From the NCBI RefSeq assembly GCF_024661895.1, contig NZ_CP102453.1, forward strand, positions 2,294,001-2,358,000: a DNA stretch of 64,000 bases. Direction: 5' to 3'. The translations under genes and the position numbers were made by a program. The first letter of the stretch is position 1; every line of letters starts with the position of its first letter. Below, piece after piece: positions 35,059 through 43,273 of the stretch. The DNA is from Fundicoccus culcitae (lineage in GTDB: Bacteria; Bacillota; Bacilli; Lactobacillales; Aerococcaceae). The notes under the pieces are model-generated. The model worked only from the letters and a program-made list of their open reading frames with translations. It was not told the origin of the DNA and made no database searches.

Positions 35059-36399
35059 ATGGGGAAATCGATAATGATTCAAGGTACAGCTTCAGATGTT
35101 GGGAAAAGTTTAATTGTCACTGGATTATGTCGCATATATTCAGACCGAGGAGTTAAAGTTTTTCCTTTTAAATCACAGAATATGGCATTAAATTCCTATA
35201 AAATAGCTAATCGTGATGAAATTGGTCGTGCACAATCAGTTCAAGCTGAAGCGGCTAGACGTTTTCCAGAAATTCGAATGAACCCAATATTATTAAAGCC
35301 AGTAATGGATTCAAAGACTAAAGTTATATTTAAAGGAAAGCATATAAGTACGGTTGAAGCGAATGACTATTATAAAGATAAAAAAAAGCTAAAAGCAGAA
35401 ATAAAAAATATTTTCGAGGAAATTACTATCGAAAACGATTTAATTGTAATTGAAGGGGCGGGTAGTCCTGCTGAAATTAATCTAAATAAAGATGATTTCG
35501 TAAATATGGGGATGGCTGAAATTGCTGACTGTCCAGTATTACTTGTTGCAGATATTGATCGTGGAGGAGTTTTTGCCTCAATTTTTGGAACGATTAAACT
35601 ATTAAGTGAGAAAGAACAGAGTAGAGTTAAGGGAATTATTATTAATAAGTTTAGAGGGGACATCAGCTTACTCGAGGACGGTTTGAGAATGATTGAAGAG
35701 TTAGTTGATATACCAGTAATTGGTGTTGTTCCATATATTGATTTGGCAATTGATAGTGAAGACTCTTTAGCCTTAAGTGAAATGATGGTTGAAGCCGATG
35801 TAAGTAAGGATATCGATGTAGCTGTACTAATGATGGATTTTATGACGAACTTCAATGAATTTAATAGTCTGTTGGTGTTCGATGATGTCTCTGTTCGTTT
35901 TGTAAAGAAGAAAAAGCAATTAAGAAATCCGGATGTACTTATCATCCCAGATAGTGAAGATATTTTAGGTAATCGTACACGACTTCAAGAAGATGGGTGG
36001 ATGGAGATTATAGATAACCTTGTTGATACAGGGACGCTTACTCTAGTCTTTGGAAAGAGTTATGAAATATTGAAACCAGAGCAACAATTGTCGGCAGTTA
36101 AACTTATCGAGGACCAAGTCAAAGTAGATGACTACAAAGTAAACTTACAAACTGATTGGCACCATCTTAAGGAGAAGAATATTATACATGTTGAATTTCC
36201 CGATATTTTTGAATACTTGAATTGGACGACAAACTTATTGAATTTTATTCAATTAAAGAATAGTAGAGCTCCAATAGAACCGCCAAATTTTACATACAAG
36301 GAATTTAAAGATCAGCAGTATGATTTATTAGCTAATCATCTTAGAAAACACCTTGATTTAAATGTATTAGATGAAATCATTAGTGGTAAAAAAGGTTAA
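35059..36399 (+). CDS. cobQ: Cobyric acid synthase CobQ/CbiP with degenerate glutaminase domain
   Basis: 446 residues, shorter than the usual 480-510. The N-terminal synthetase is intact: IMIQGTASDVGKSLIVTGLCRI P-loop, FKSQNMALNSYKI, ARRFPEIRMNPILLKP, VIEGAGSPAEINL, VLLVADIDRGGVFASIFGT. The C-terminal type I amidotransferase domain is altered: where CobQ has GICGGYQML, this protein has VFGKSYEIL near residue 335, without Cys, and where it has GYEIHMG it has DYKVNLQ, without His. The final YDLLANHLRKHLD is normal. The frame is open throughout. It should not hydrolyse glutamine, but could use free ammonia, which EutBC produces, or be inactive. Confidence 0.88.
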   Translation: MGKSIMIQGTASDVGKSLIVTGLCRIYSDRGVKVFPFKSQNMALNSYKIANRDEIGRAQSVQAEAARRFPEIRMNPILLKPVMDSKTKVIFKGKHISTVEANDYYKDKKKLKAEIKNIFEEITIENDLIVIEGAGSPAEINLNKDDFVNMGMAEIADCPVLLVADIDRGGVFASIFGTIKLLSEKEQSRVKGIIINKFRGDISLLEDGLRMIEELVDIPVIGVVPYIDLAIDSEDSLALSEMMVEADVSKDIDVAVLMMDFMTNFNEFNSLLVFDDVSVRFVKKKKQLRNPDVLIIPDSEDILGNRTRLQEDGWMEIIDNLVDTGTLTLVFGKSYEILKPEQQLSAVKLIEDQVKVDDYKVNLQTDWHHLKEKNIIHVEFPDIFEYLNWTTNLLNFIQLKNSRAPIEPPNFTYKEFKDQQYDLLANHLRKHLDLNVLDEIISGKKG

Positions 36400-36505
36400 A
36401 GTTAATTCGAAATTCTTTCAGTATACCTTAACCAATTACCAATTTGATTATTTTTCTAATAAGTTACCATTAATACAATGATTCGACTAGAAAGTAAGTG
36501 ATTAT

Positions 36506-37252
36506 ATGCAATACAGAGACTTAAGTATAACAACAATTGCCGATGAGTATATTGTGGTTGCTTGTGATACCTCGTCAGCTATTGGAGAAAAAGAGAATGA
36601 TATGATTAGTGTTCCAGCAGAAATAGCAAGTGCGTATTGTGTTAGGGGACCTCTCTTAGAACTTCTGTGTATAGGTGCAAAGCCGTTACTAGTAGTTAAT
36701 CTCTCAGGTAATGAAATGAAACCTACAGGAGAAAAATATATTAGAGGAATTCAACAAGAACTGATAAAAGCAGGATACCCCAATCTATCAATTAATGGGA
36801 GCACTGAAGAGAACATGTTAACTACCATGAGTAGCATAGGAGTAACTATTTTAGGCAGATCGAGTCAAGAACAATTAAAGTGGAAGTCAGTCATGCCGGG
36901 AGACATTGTCTTTCAATTAGGTACTCCATATGTTGGAGAAGAATTATTAAGACACTTTGATGATATTATCTCATATGATGATATAAAGAAATTACACCAG
37001 TGGGGTAATCGAATTTCAGAGATAGTTCCTGTAGGCTCTAAAGGGAGTTGGGATGAGGCAAATCAGTTGGCTCAGATGAATAATCAAATCTTTCGACCAA
37101 TGAAGGATGATGTTCTAAAAGCAATGTGTGAACAATCAGCTGGACCTAGTACAACAGTAATTGTTGCAGGGAAATTAGAGTTATATCAAGACTTATGTGA
37201 GACATTTAAAGATGTATTCATTATAGGCGAAATGGAGGCTGTCAATGAGTAA
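36506..37252 (+). CDS. cblS: PurM-like alpha-ribazole kinase CblS
   Basis: 248 residues resembling the AIR synthase (PurM/SelD/ThiL) fold: VVACDTSSAIGEKENDMISVPAEIASAYCVRGPLLELLCIGAKPLLVVNLSGNEM, with the DTSSAIG metal/ATP region at 20-26. In Geobacillus and Listeria the PurM-like CblS phosphorylates alpha-ribazole, which with CobS bypasses CobT. The match is by fold pattern and by position just before cobU-cobS and with a CblT-like transporter in the same cluster. A 106-bp spacer separates it from cobQ. Confidence 0.75.
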   Translation: MQYRDLSITTIADEYIVVACDTSSAIGEKENDMISVPAEIASAYCVRGPLLELLCIGAKPLLVVNLSGNEMKPTGEKYIRGIQQELIKAGYPNLSINGSTEENMLTTMSSIGVTILGRSSQEQLKWKSVMPGDIVFQLGTPYVGEELLRHFDDIISYDDIKKLHQWGNRISEIVPVGSKGSWDEANQLAQMNNQIFRPMKDDVLKAMCEQSAGPSTTVIVAGKLELYQDLCETFKDVFIIGEMEAVNE

Positions 37253-37880
37253 TATTATATTGGTATCTGGACCTGTTAAAAGTGGTAAGTCTAGTTTTGC
37301 TGAAAAATTAGTTAAAGGATTTAACTCCGAAAAAGTGGCGTATATTGCGACACAAGCAAATGAATTTCTTGATGAGGAGTTTAAGCGACGTATTGTTTAT
37401 CATCAAGCTCAAAGGTCATCTAATTGGGTTACTATCGAACAATTCAAGTATTTGGACAAATTTATCAGAGTAAGTGCAATTACAGAGAAATATCAATCAA
37501 TACTTTTAGATTGTGTAACTCTATGGATTAATAATTTATTTTTTGACCATTTGGAAGATTACTACAAGAATAAATATAAAGTGAATCAACTTCCTAATCA
37601 TTTTACCTTAGATGACTTTGTAGAGACATTTACCAATCAAGACATTGAGTACATGCATCGTTATCTGTATAGGGAAGCACATCAACTTGTCAAAGAGATG
37701 AAGAGAACTGACGTAAACTATGTAATTGTGACTAATGAGGTAGGTTGGGCTATCATGCCTCATACTAAGATAGGAAGAATATTTGTAGACTATTATGGGA
37801 CAATTAACCAATATATTGCTAGTGAAGCAGATGAGGTATATATAGTTGAGTTAGGAATCCCAAGGAGAATTAAACCGTGA
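37245..37880 (+). CDS. cobU: CobU adenosylcobinamide kinase/guanylyltransferase
   Basis: 211 residues: P-loop LVSGPVKSGKSSFAEKL (about 5-21), AYIATQANEFLDEEFKRRIVYHQAQRSSNWVTIE with the GMP-accepting His near residue 47, LLDCVTLWINNLFF, and VTNEVGWAIMPHTKIGRIFVDYYGTINQYIA. It activates adenosylcobinamide to its GDP form. A central insertion (about residues 105-135) makes it somewhat longer than enteric CobU. It overlaps cblS by 8 bp and cobS by 4 bp. Confidence 0.93.
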   Translation: MSNIILVSGPVKSGKSSFAEKLVKGFNSEKVAYIATQANEFLDEEFKRRIVYHQAQRSSNWVTIEQFKYLDKFIRVSAITEKYQSILLDCVTLWINNLFFDHLEDYYKNKYKVNQLPNHFTLDDFVETFTNQDIEYMHRYLYREAHQLVKEMKRTDVNYVIVTNEVGWAIMPHTKIGRIFVDYYGTINQYIASEADEVYIVELGIPRRIKP

Positions 37881-38632
37881 TAAAATATTTAATAAATTAT
37901 TTTCAATTTTTCTCACGAATTCCTATTAACTATCGAATAGAAGATCCAATAAACGTTTTTAAAGAGGGTGTTACTTTTTTAGGTGTTTATGGCTTAGTTT
38001 ATGGTACTATACCAGCTCTAGTTTACTTTATTTTAAGACTAAGAATAGATGTTATTGAAGCATGGCCGTTAATACTATTGCTGGATGTCATTCTAACAGG
38101 TGCTTTTCATCATGATGCATTTGCTGACACTATGGATGGATTATTCTCAGGCCGTAGCAAGGAACGAAAGCTTGAGATAATGAAAGATTCACGCATAGGT
38201 ACTAACGGTGCTGTAGCATTAATATTATATTATATTATTATACTAATAATGGGTGTGAAACAACTAAATGAAGTAAATTCAATAAAAGATGAAATTCTAT
38301 TTATTCTTTCATTTTTTATGATATCAAGAAGTGCGATGACACTAACTTTCAGGGACGTAGTCTATAAAAGTTCAAGTCAAGAAGGTTTAGGTAATATTCT
38401 CATAGGAATTAGTACAACAAAGTTAGTTACAGCGCAGATTATTGCCCTAGTATACATATCTTTAATCTATGGTTATACGGGGGCAATAATATATTGTATT
38501 GTTATTATCGTAATAGAATCGTATCGAAGATTTATCTATAAGGAAATCGGCGGTATAAATGGTGATACTTCGGGGGCTGCGGTTCTTATTAGCCAGATGG
38601 TTTGGCTCATTGCTAGAGCAATAATAATATAA
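37877..38632 (+). CDS. cobS: CobS adenosylcobinamide-GDP ribazoletransferase
   Basis: 251 residues, multi-spanning membrane protein: FFSRIPINYRI at the start, then TGAFHHDAFADTMDGLFSGRSKERKLEIMKDSRIGTNGAVAL, the hallmark of CobS (acidic residues binding metal), and GGINGDTSGAAVLISQMVWLIA at the end. It joins alpha-ribazole phosphate to AdoCbi-GDP. Starts with GTG at 37877 in a GTGA overlap with cobU. Last gene of the island. Confidence 0.94.
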   Translation: MIKYLINYFQFFSRIPINYRIEDPINVFKEGVTFLGVYGLVYGTIPALVYFILRLRIDVIEAWPLILLLDVILTGAFHHDAFADTMDGLFSGRSKERKLEIMKDSRIGTNGAVALILYYIIILIMGVKQLNEVNSIKDEILFILSFFMISRSAMTLTFRDVVYKSSSQEGLGNILIGISTTKLVTAQIIALVYISLIYGYTGAIIYCIVIIVIESYRRFIYKEIGGINGDTSGAAVLISQMVWLIARAIII

Positions 38633-38690
38633 TATTACATGTGATATTATACTAATATATTGTCCATCAATTAAAACTAAATAAGCAAAT

Positions 38691-38735
38691 AGAACACCCA
38701 TTGAACTTTATGATTTAAGGTTGTATGGGTGCTCT
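38691..38735 (+). terminator. Terminator after cobS
   Basis: AGAACACCCAT faces ATGGGTGCTCT with an imperfect middle, then TTTAG. It is a diverged relative of the hairpins at 5984-6026 and 39321-39353, and so belongs to the duplicated material on the right edge of the island. Confidence 0.6.
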
Positions 38736-38757
38736 TTAGTATGTTAAATTCATTTAC

Positions 38758-38935
38758 TTAAGCTTTCTTAAAAAGGAATATAGCGGTCTTGTTTTTGTCT
38801 AAGAAATCTATGTGGTTTTACTGCGCTACATGTAGCCAACGATATTCTCGCTTTTTCATCTTATGGAGTCACCGGATCATTGCGGTAATGAAAAAAACTT
38901 TTAACTATTTTCAATAGCTTCATTCTACCATTTGA
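38758..38935 (-). pseudogene. Decayed 3' end of an MBL-fold hydrolase gene
   Basis: The strand reads much like the 3' end of the intact gene at 39381-40298: AGCTTTCTTAAAAA, then GCGGTCTTGTTTTT with TCTAAGAAATC, CTTTTTCATC and AATAGCTTCATTC all have counterparts in the same order. Indels break every frame. It is on the same strand as the intact gene and immediately downstream of it, with a tfoX-like remnant between. Confidence 0.7.
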
Positions 38936-39001
38936 TATTTGCATGTCTTATATCACAATGGATTCTATTGATATAAATAGTTTTCGAGACTATCACTTTT
39001 T

Positions 39002-39234
39002 TCATTCGTCCAAGTCAAACTTTAAAATCTTAGTCAAATATTCGATTTTCAAAATGCCCTTGCCGTTATTATTATCATAACGATAAGAGTCTTTTGATGA
39101 TGCTCGGTATATGTTGAGATATTGTCTTACAGTTAGCAAAAAGATTTTTACACCCCTCTCTTCGATTAGTATTAATTCTTCCAATATAAAGACTAAATGG
39201 TCTTTGCTTGATCCAATGATTAACACTCTTTTTG
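39002..39234 (-). pseudogene. Decayed TfoX-N-like gene
   Basis: The start (LIIGSSKDHLVFILEEL) matches LIMESSKDYLEFILEQL of the gene at 5570-5884, and the upstream DNA from 39218 to about 39360 matches 5884-6026 closely, including the terminator hairpin. After about 18 codons the frame departs from the family. A short open frame of 74 codons remains but should not be functional. Confidence 0.7.
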
Positions 39235-39320
39235 ATTTGTTATATCACTAAAAAGGCACAACAATCATCCAGTGTATTCAATATGGAAGTAAAGCGATTA
39301 AGAAATACAACTTAAATATA

Positions 39321-39353
39321 CCCATAAAACCTTCAGTCGCAAGGTTTTATGGG
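39321..39353 (-). terminator. Terminator of the MBL-fold gene
   Basis: Perfect 13-bp stem CCCATAAAACCTT (39321-39333) / AAGGTTTTATGGG (39341-39353) downstream of the minus-strand gene. T-run on that strand is weak. Close copy of the hairpin at 5984-6026. Confidence 0.7.
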
Positions 39354-39380
39354 CATTATCACTAGTTTAAGTAAGTAACT

Positions 39381-40298
39381 TTATTTATCAGCTTTCTCAA
39401 ACGGCACACGGCGGTCTTGTTTTTCTGTCCAAGGAATCGGCGAAGTTTTGCCGCGTTCCATATAATCAATAATTTTTTCACCTTTTTCATCGTACTGAAT
39501 CACTGCATAGTGAGGATCATGATAAAGGAATAATTTGTAGCCATTTTCAAAGGCTTCATTCAACCACTTTGTCTTGGCCGCAATTGAATCCATCGGATAA
39601 TCATCCACCGCTGCTACCCATAGCGGATTTTTCTGCGAATGGTTCAATAAAATATCCCCCATATGCAACATCACTTCGTCATTTTGGGTTAGCTTAATCA
39701 AGCTATGCCCACGGCTGTGGCCACCGGTTAAATACATGGTAATCCCTGGTGTTACTTCCAAAGTATCCTCAAAAGTCACCACTTGATCTTGAACAGCTTC
39801 CCAGTTTTCTTTTAAGTAAGTACCCCGCGTCCGTGCATTAGGATGACGCACTTCATCCCATTCAATTGCACTCATATAAATAACGGCGTTAGGGAAGGTT
39901 GAAGAAAACTCACCTGTTTCTGGATCTAGGGTTGTTAAACCACCTGAGTGGTCGTTGTGCATATGCGTCATCATTACCACATCAATGTTTTCTGGCTTAA
40001 GGTTCAATTCTTCTAATGATTGAATGACATTATTATCATTCAGCACACCATTATTGCGACGTTGTTTGGCATCCATTCGATCCGTAGCTAGACTAGCATC
40101 AATCAAATAATTTTTGTCCTTGTATTGGATAAGAATCGGATCAGTAAATTCCACTAATTGATTATCTTCATTCGATGGATAGTAACGTGACCAAACAACT
40201 TTAGGGACTGGTCCAAAGAGTGTTCCAGCATCAGTGGTTGTGTCAGCACCATCCAACCAAGTTAGCGTCATATCGTGAAAATGGTATTGGTAGGTCAT
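39381..40298 (-). CDS. MBL-fold metallohydrolase (lactonase-like)
   Basis: 305 residues. The di-zinc signature THMHNDHSGG (HxHxDH) is near residue 113; a further metal His is in YLTGGHSRGHS and an Asp in HMGDILLNHS; the last ligand region is YHDPHYAV. The overall pattern is that of AHL-lactonase-like and other MBL proteins of about 300 residues. Substrate unknown. ATG 40298 is chosen because AGGAGG lies 7 bp before it; the other ATG at 40304 is one base from the ribosome site. A decayed second copy of its 3' end is nearby. Confidence 0.82.
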   Translation of the reverse strand: MTYQYHFHDMTLTWLDGADTTTDAGTLFGPVPKVVWSRYYPSNEDNQLVEFTDPILIQYKDKNYLIDASLATDRMDAKQRRNNGVLNDNNVIQSLEELNLKPENIDVVMMTHMHNDHSGGLTTLDPETGEFSSTFPNAVIYMSAIEWDEVRHPNARTRGTYLKENWEAVQDQVVTFEDTLEVTPGITMYLTGGHSRGHSLIKLTQNDEVMLHMGDILLNHSQKNPLWVAAVDDYPMDSIAAKTKWLNEAFENGYKLFLYHDPHYAVIQYDEKGEKIIDYMERGKTSPIPWTEKQDRRVPFEKADK

Positions 40299-40513
40299 TA
40301 GCATTCCTCCTATGGGTTTAAATTTAAATATTGTGTTGGTGTTATATTTGTATTTTACCTAATGGTGGGGTGGAATGCTAGGGCAGTGACATGAAATATG
40401 ATAGCATACACTTAAGAATGTTGATGAATATATCTATCTTTATCAAATGAATGATAGATAAAATAATTTATTGGAAACAATTTTTATAAATTAAGGTAAG
40501 GGTTATCAAAGAG

Positions 40514-40524
40514 TATGCTATAAT
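40514..40524 (+). promoter_or_regulatory. Extended -10 promoter of the hsd operon
   Basis: TATGCTATAAT, a TGN-type extended -10 with perfect TATAAT (40519-40524), about 35 bp ahead of the hsdM start. No good -35 box is visible. Confidence 0.55.
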
Positions 40525-40558
40525 ATTGATAAATGAATTTAATGTAGGAGTAAAAGAT

Positions 40559-42061
40559 ATGGCTGAAACGGTAAATAGTGCAAATTTAGGTTTTGAAAAA
40601 GAAATTTTCAAGGCTGCTGATAAACTAAGAGGAAACATAGATGCTGCTGAATATAAGAATGTGGTTTTAGGATTAATATTCTTAAAATATATCTCAGATA
40701 GCTTTTTAGAGAAATATGAAGAATTAGTTAGCGAAGGAGATGGCTTTGAAGAAGATCGTGATGAATATTTAGCAGAAAATATCTTCTTTGTACCTGAGAA
40801 GGCTAGATGGAATTATATTGCAAGTCAAGCGATGACACCAGAAGTTGGTCAAGTGATTGATAATGCAATGGTTGCTATTGAAGAAGAAAACAGTCGTTTA
40901 AGAGGAGTATTACCTAAGAATTATGCGCGCCCGGAATTAGATAAAAGGCGTCTTGGAGAAGTAGTAGACTTATTTAATAATTTAAAATTGAAAGAACATG
41001 GCGATTCAAAAGATATTTTAGGTCGTACATATGAGTATGCGATTGCACAATTTGCTTCGCTTGAAGGACGAAATGCGGGAGAATTTTATACTCCTTCAAG
41101 CATCGTAAAGACTCTTGTTGAAATCCTACAACCTTACGAAGGTCGTGTTTATGATCCTTGTTGTGGTGCGGGGGGAATGTTTGTGCAATCAGCGAAATTT
41201 GTTGAACAGCATCAAGGAAGGATTAATAATCTATCTATTTATGGTCAAGAAGCAAATGCGAATACTTGGAAACTAGCACAAATGAACCTTGCAATTCATG
41301 GCCTTGAAGGAGATTTAGGGCAAGGTTCTGCAGATACTTTCTTCAATGATCAACACCCATCAATGCGAGCTGATTTTATCCTTGCTAATCCTCCATTCAA
41401 TATGAGAAATTGGGGAGGAGACAAGTTAGCTGAAGATAGCCGTTGGCAATACGGGATACCTCCTGAAGGTAATGCGAACTTTGCATGGATGCAACATATG
41501 ATTTATCATCTAGCTCCAAAAGGTAAGATGGGATTAGTTTTAGCAAACGGGTCTTTATCTTCAAGTGGTAGAGAAGGGGAGATAAGAGCAAATATAATTA
41601 AAGATGACCTAGTTGAATGTATCATTTCACTACCAGGAAATTTGTTTTATTCGACTCCTATTCCTGTTTCCTTATGGATTATAAATAAGAATAAAACTCA
41701 AAAAGAGAAAACACTATTCATTGATGCTAGAAATTTAGGTAAAATGGTTACTCGTAAATATCGCGAGTTTGAAAATAGTGACATAGAAAGAATTGTATCT
41801 AAGTATAATAAATTTAATGCAGGGTTAGAAATAGAAGAATTAGGTTTTTCTTATGTAGCTTCGTATCAAGAGATTAAAGAAAATGGATATGTACTTACTC
41901 CTGGGCGATATGTCGGACTTGAAGATATCAAAGATGATGGTGAGCCATTTGAAGAGAAAATGGAAAGACTGACTGGAGAATTACGAGATTTGTTTGAAGA
42001 ATCCAATCAATTAGAAGAACTAATAAAAGAACAATTAGGTGGAATTGGTTATGGATTTTAA
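40559..42061 (+). CDS. hsdM: Type I restriction-modification methyltransferase HsdM
   Basis: 500 residues. N-terminal HsdM_N domain (NLGFEKEIFKAADKLRGNIDAAEYKNVVLGLIFLKYISDSF), then the N6-adenine methyltransferase core with GEFYTPSSIVKTLVEIL, SAM site YDPCCGAGGMFVQSAKF (about 209) and catalytic NPPF in ILANPPFNMRNWGGD (about 290). ATG 40559 follows TAGGAG by 8-9 bp; an upstream in-frame TTG is not needed. It overlaps hsdS by 11 bp. Confidence 0.95.
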   Translation: MAETVNSANLGFEKEIFKAADKLRGNIDAAEYKNVVLGLIFLKYISDSFLEKYEELVSEGDGFEEDRDEYLAENIFFVPEKARWNYIASQAMTPEVGQVIDNAMVAIEEENSRLRGVLPKNYARPELDKRRLGEVVDLFNNLKLKEHGDSKDILGRTYEYAIAQFASLEGRNAGEFYTPSSIVKTLVEILQPYEGRVYDPCCGAGGMFVQSAKFVEQHQGRINNLSIYGQEANANTWKLAQMNLAIHGLEGDLGQGSADTFFNDQHPSMRADFILANPPFNMRNWGGDKLAEDSRWQYGIPPEGNANFAWMQHMIYHLAPKGKMGLVLANGSLSSSGREGEIRANIIKDDLVECIISLPGNLFYSTPIPVSLWIINKNKTQKEKTLFIDARNLGKMVTRKYREFENSDIERIVSKYNKFNAGLEIEELGFSYVASYQEIKENGYVLTPGRYVGLEDIKDDGEPFEEKMERLTGELRDLFEESNQLEELIKEQLGGIGYGF

Positions 42062-43253
42062 ACAAAGTTGGAAAAAACTAAAACTCGGCGAAATTGGAGA
42101 AGTAATTGGTGGAGGAACACCATCAACAAAGAATAATAAATATTATAATGGAAATATTCCGTGGATAACACCTAGAGATTTATCAGGTTATCAAGAAAAA
42201 TATATATCTTCAGGTAATAGATATATAAGTCAAGAAGGTTTACAAAATTCAAGTGCAAAATTGCTTCCCAAGGGGACTGTTTTGTTTTCATCAAGAGCAC
42301 CAATTGGGTATATTGCTATCGCGGAAAATGAACTAGCAACCAATCAAGGCTTTAAATCCATAATTCCTAAAAAAGAATACATTACAACTGATTATTTGTT
42401 TTATCTACTAAAGTACAACACTAATGATATAAAAAAATTAGGCAGTGGAACGACTTTTCCAGAGGTTTCTGGGAAAGTTATAAAAGAATATGAAGTTACT
42501 ATACCAGATCTGTTCACTCAAAATAAAATATCAGACATTCTCTCAGCGTTAGATGATAAAATTGAAATTAATAATAAAATTATCAGTAATCTTGAAGAAC
42601 AAGTCCAAGCGTTATTTAAATCATGGTTTATAGATTTTGAACCATTTCAAAATGAAGAGTTTGTAGAGAGTGAAATAGGATTAATTCCTACTCGGTGGTT
42701 GGTTAAGCCATTGAAAAGTGTTTCTAAGATAACTATGGGCCAATCACCAAAATCAGAATACTATAATTTAACATCAAATGGGTTGCCTTTTTTGCAAGGA
42801 AATACTACTTTTGGATTTAAATTTCCAGATGTTGAGAAATACACATCTAAAATAACAAGAGAGTCATATTATAAAGATATCTTAATCAGTGTTAGAGCAC
42901 CTGTTGGTGCAATGAATATTAATATTTTTAATAAAATTTGCATTGGTCGTGGTCTTGCATCTATTTCACCTGATGAAAATTTGAGTAGTTATATTTATTA
43001 TTATATTAAGGCTTTTAAACTAAACCTACTTTCAAAATCATCAGGAACTATTTTTCAATCAATTAATAAAGTGGATTTAGAGACATTTAAAGTGTTAGTA
43101 CCCATTGGTACAGAGTACATTAATAAATTTAATACGCTAGGGAATTCTATAATTGACTATCAAATAAAGCTTCATAACGAGAATATCATTTTAGAAAAAA
43201 TTAGAAACACTTTACTTCCTAAACTCATGTCGGGTGAAATCAGTGTAGAATAA
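42051..43253 (+). CDS. hsdS: Type I restriction-modification specificity subunit HsdS
   Basis: 400 residues with two target-recognition domains of the Methylase_S type. The first begins WKKLKLGEIGEVIGGGTPSTKNNKYYNGNIPWITPRDLS, the second near residue 210 with WLVKPLKSVSKITMGQSPKSEYYN. Each is followed by a helical spacer (NKISDILSALDDKIEINNKIISNLEEQVQALFKSWFIDFEPF; DYQIKLHNENIILEKIRNTLLPKLMSGEI). The ending KLMSGEI is typical. Recognition sequence cannot be predicted. Confidence 0.94.
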   Translation: MDFKQSWKKLKLGEIGEVIGGGTPSTKNNKYYNGNIPWITPRDLSGYQEKYISSGNRYISQEGLQNSSAKLLPKGTVLFSSRAPIGYIAIAENELATNQGFKSIIPKKEYITTDYLFYLLKYNTNDIKKLGSGTTFPEVSGKVIKEYEVTIPDLFTQNKISDILSALDDKIEINNKIISNLEEQVQALFKSWFIDFEPFQNEEFVESEIGLIPTRWLVKPLKSVSKITMGQSPKSEYYNLTSNGLPFLQGNTTFGFKFPDVEKYTSKITRESYYKDILISVRAPVGAMNINIFNKICIGRGLASISPDENLSSYIYYYIKAFKLNLLSKSSGTIFQSINKVDLETFKVLVPIGTEYINKFNTLGNSIIDYQIKLHNENIILEKIRNTLLPKLMSGEISVE

Positions 43254-43273
43254 ATAAATCAGGAGGTGATTCC

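Noticed and set aside
35370-35945. 191-codon open frame on the minus strand
   Set aside because: It lies wholly within cobQ, is Ser/Ile/Thr-rich without domain pattern, and has no ribosome site.
39002-39226. 74-codon protein on the minus strand
   Set aside because: Only its first 18 codons match the TfoX-N family and the rest is out of frame with it; treated as a pseudogene.
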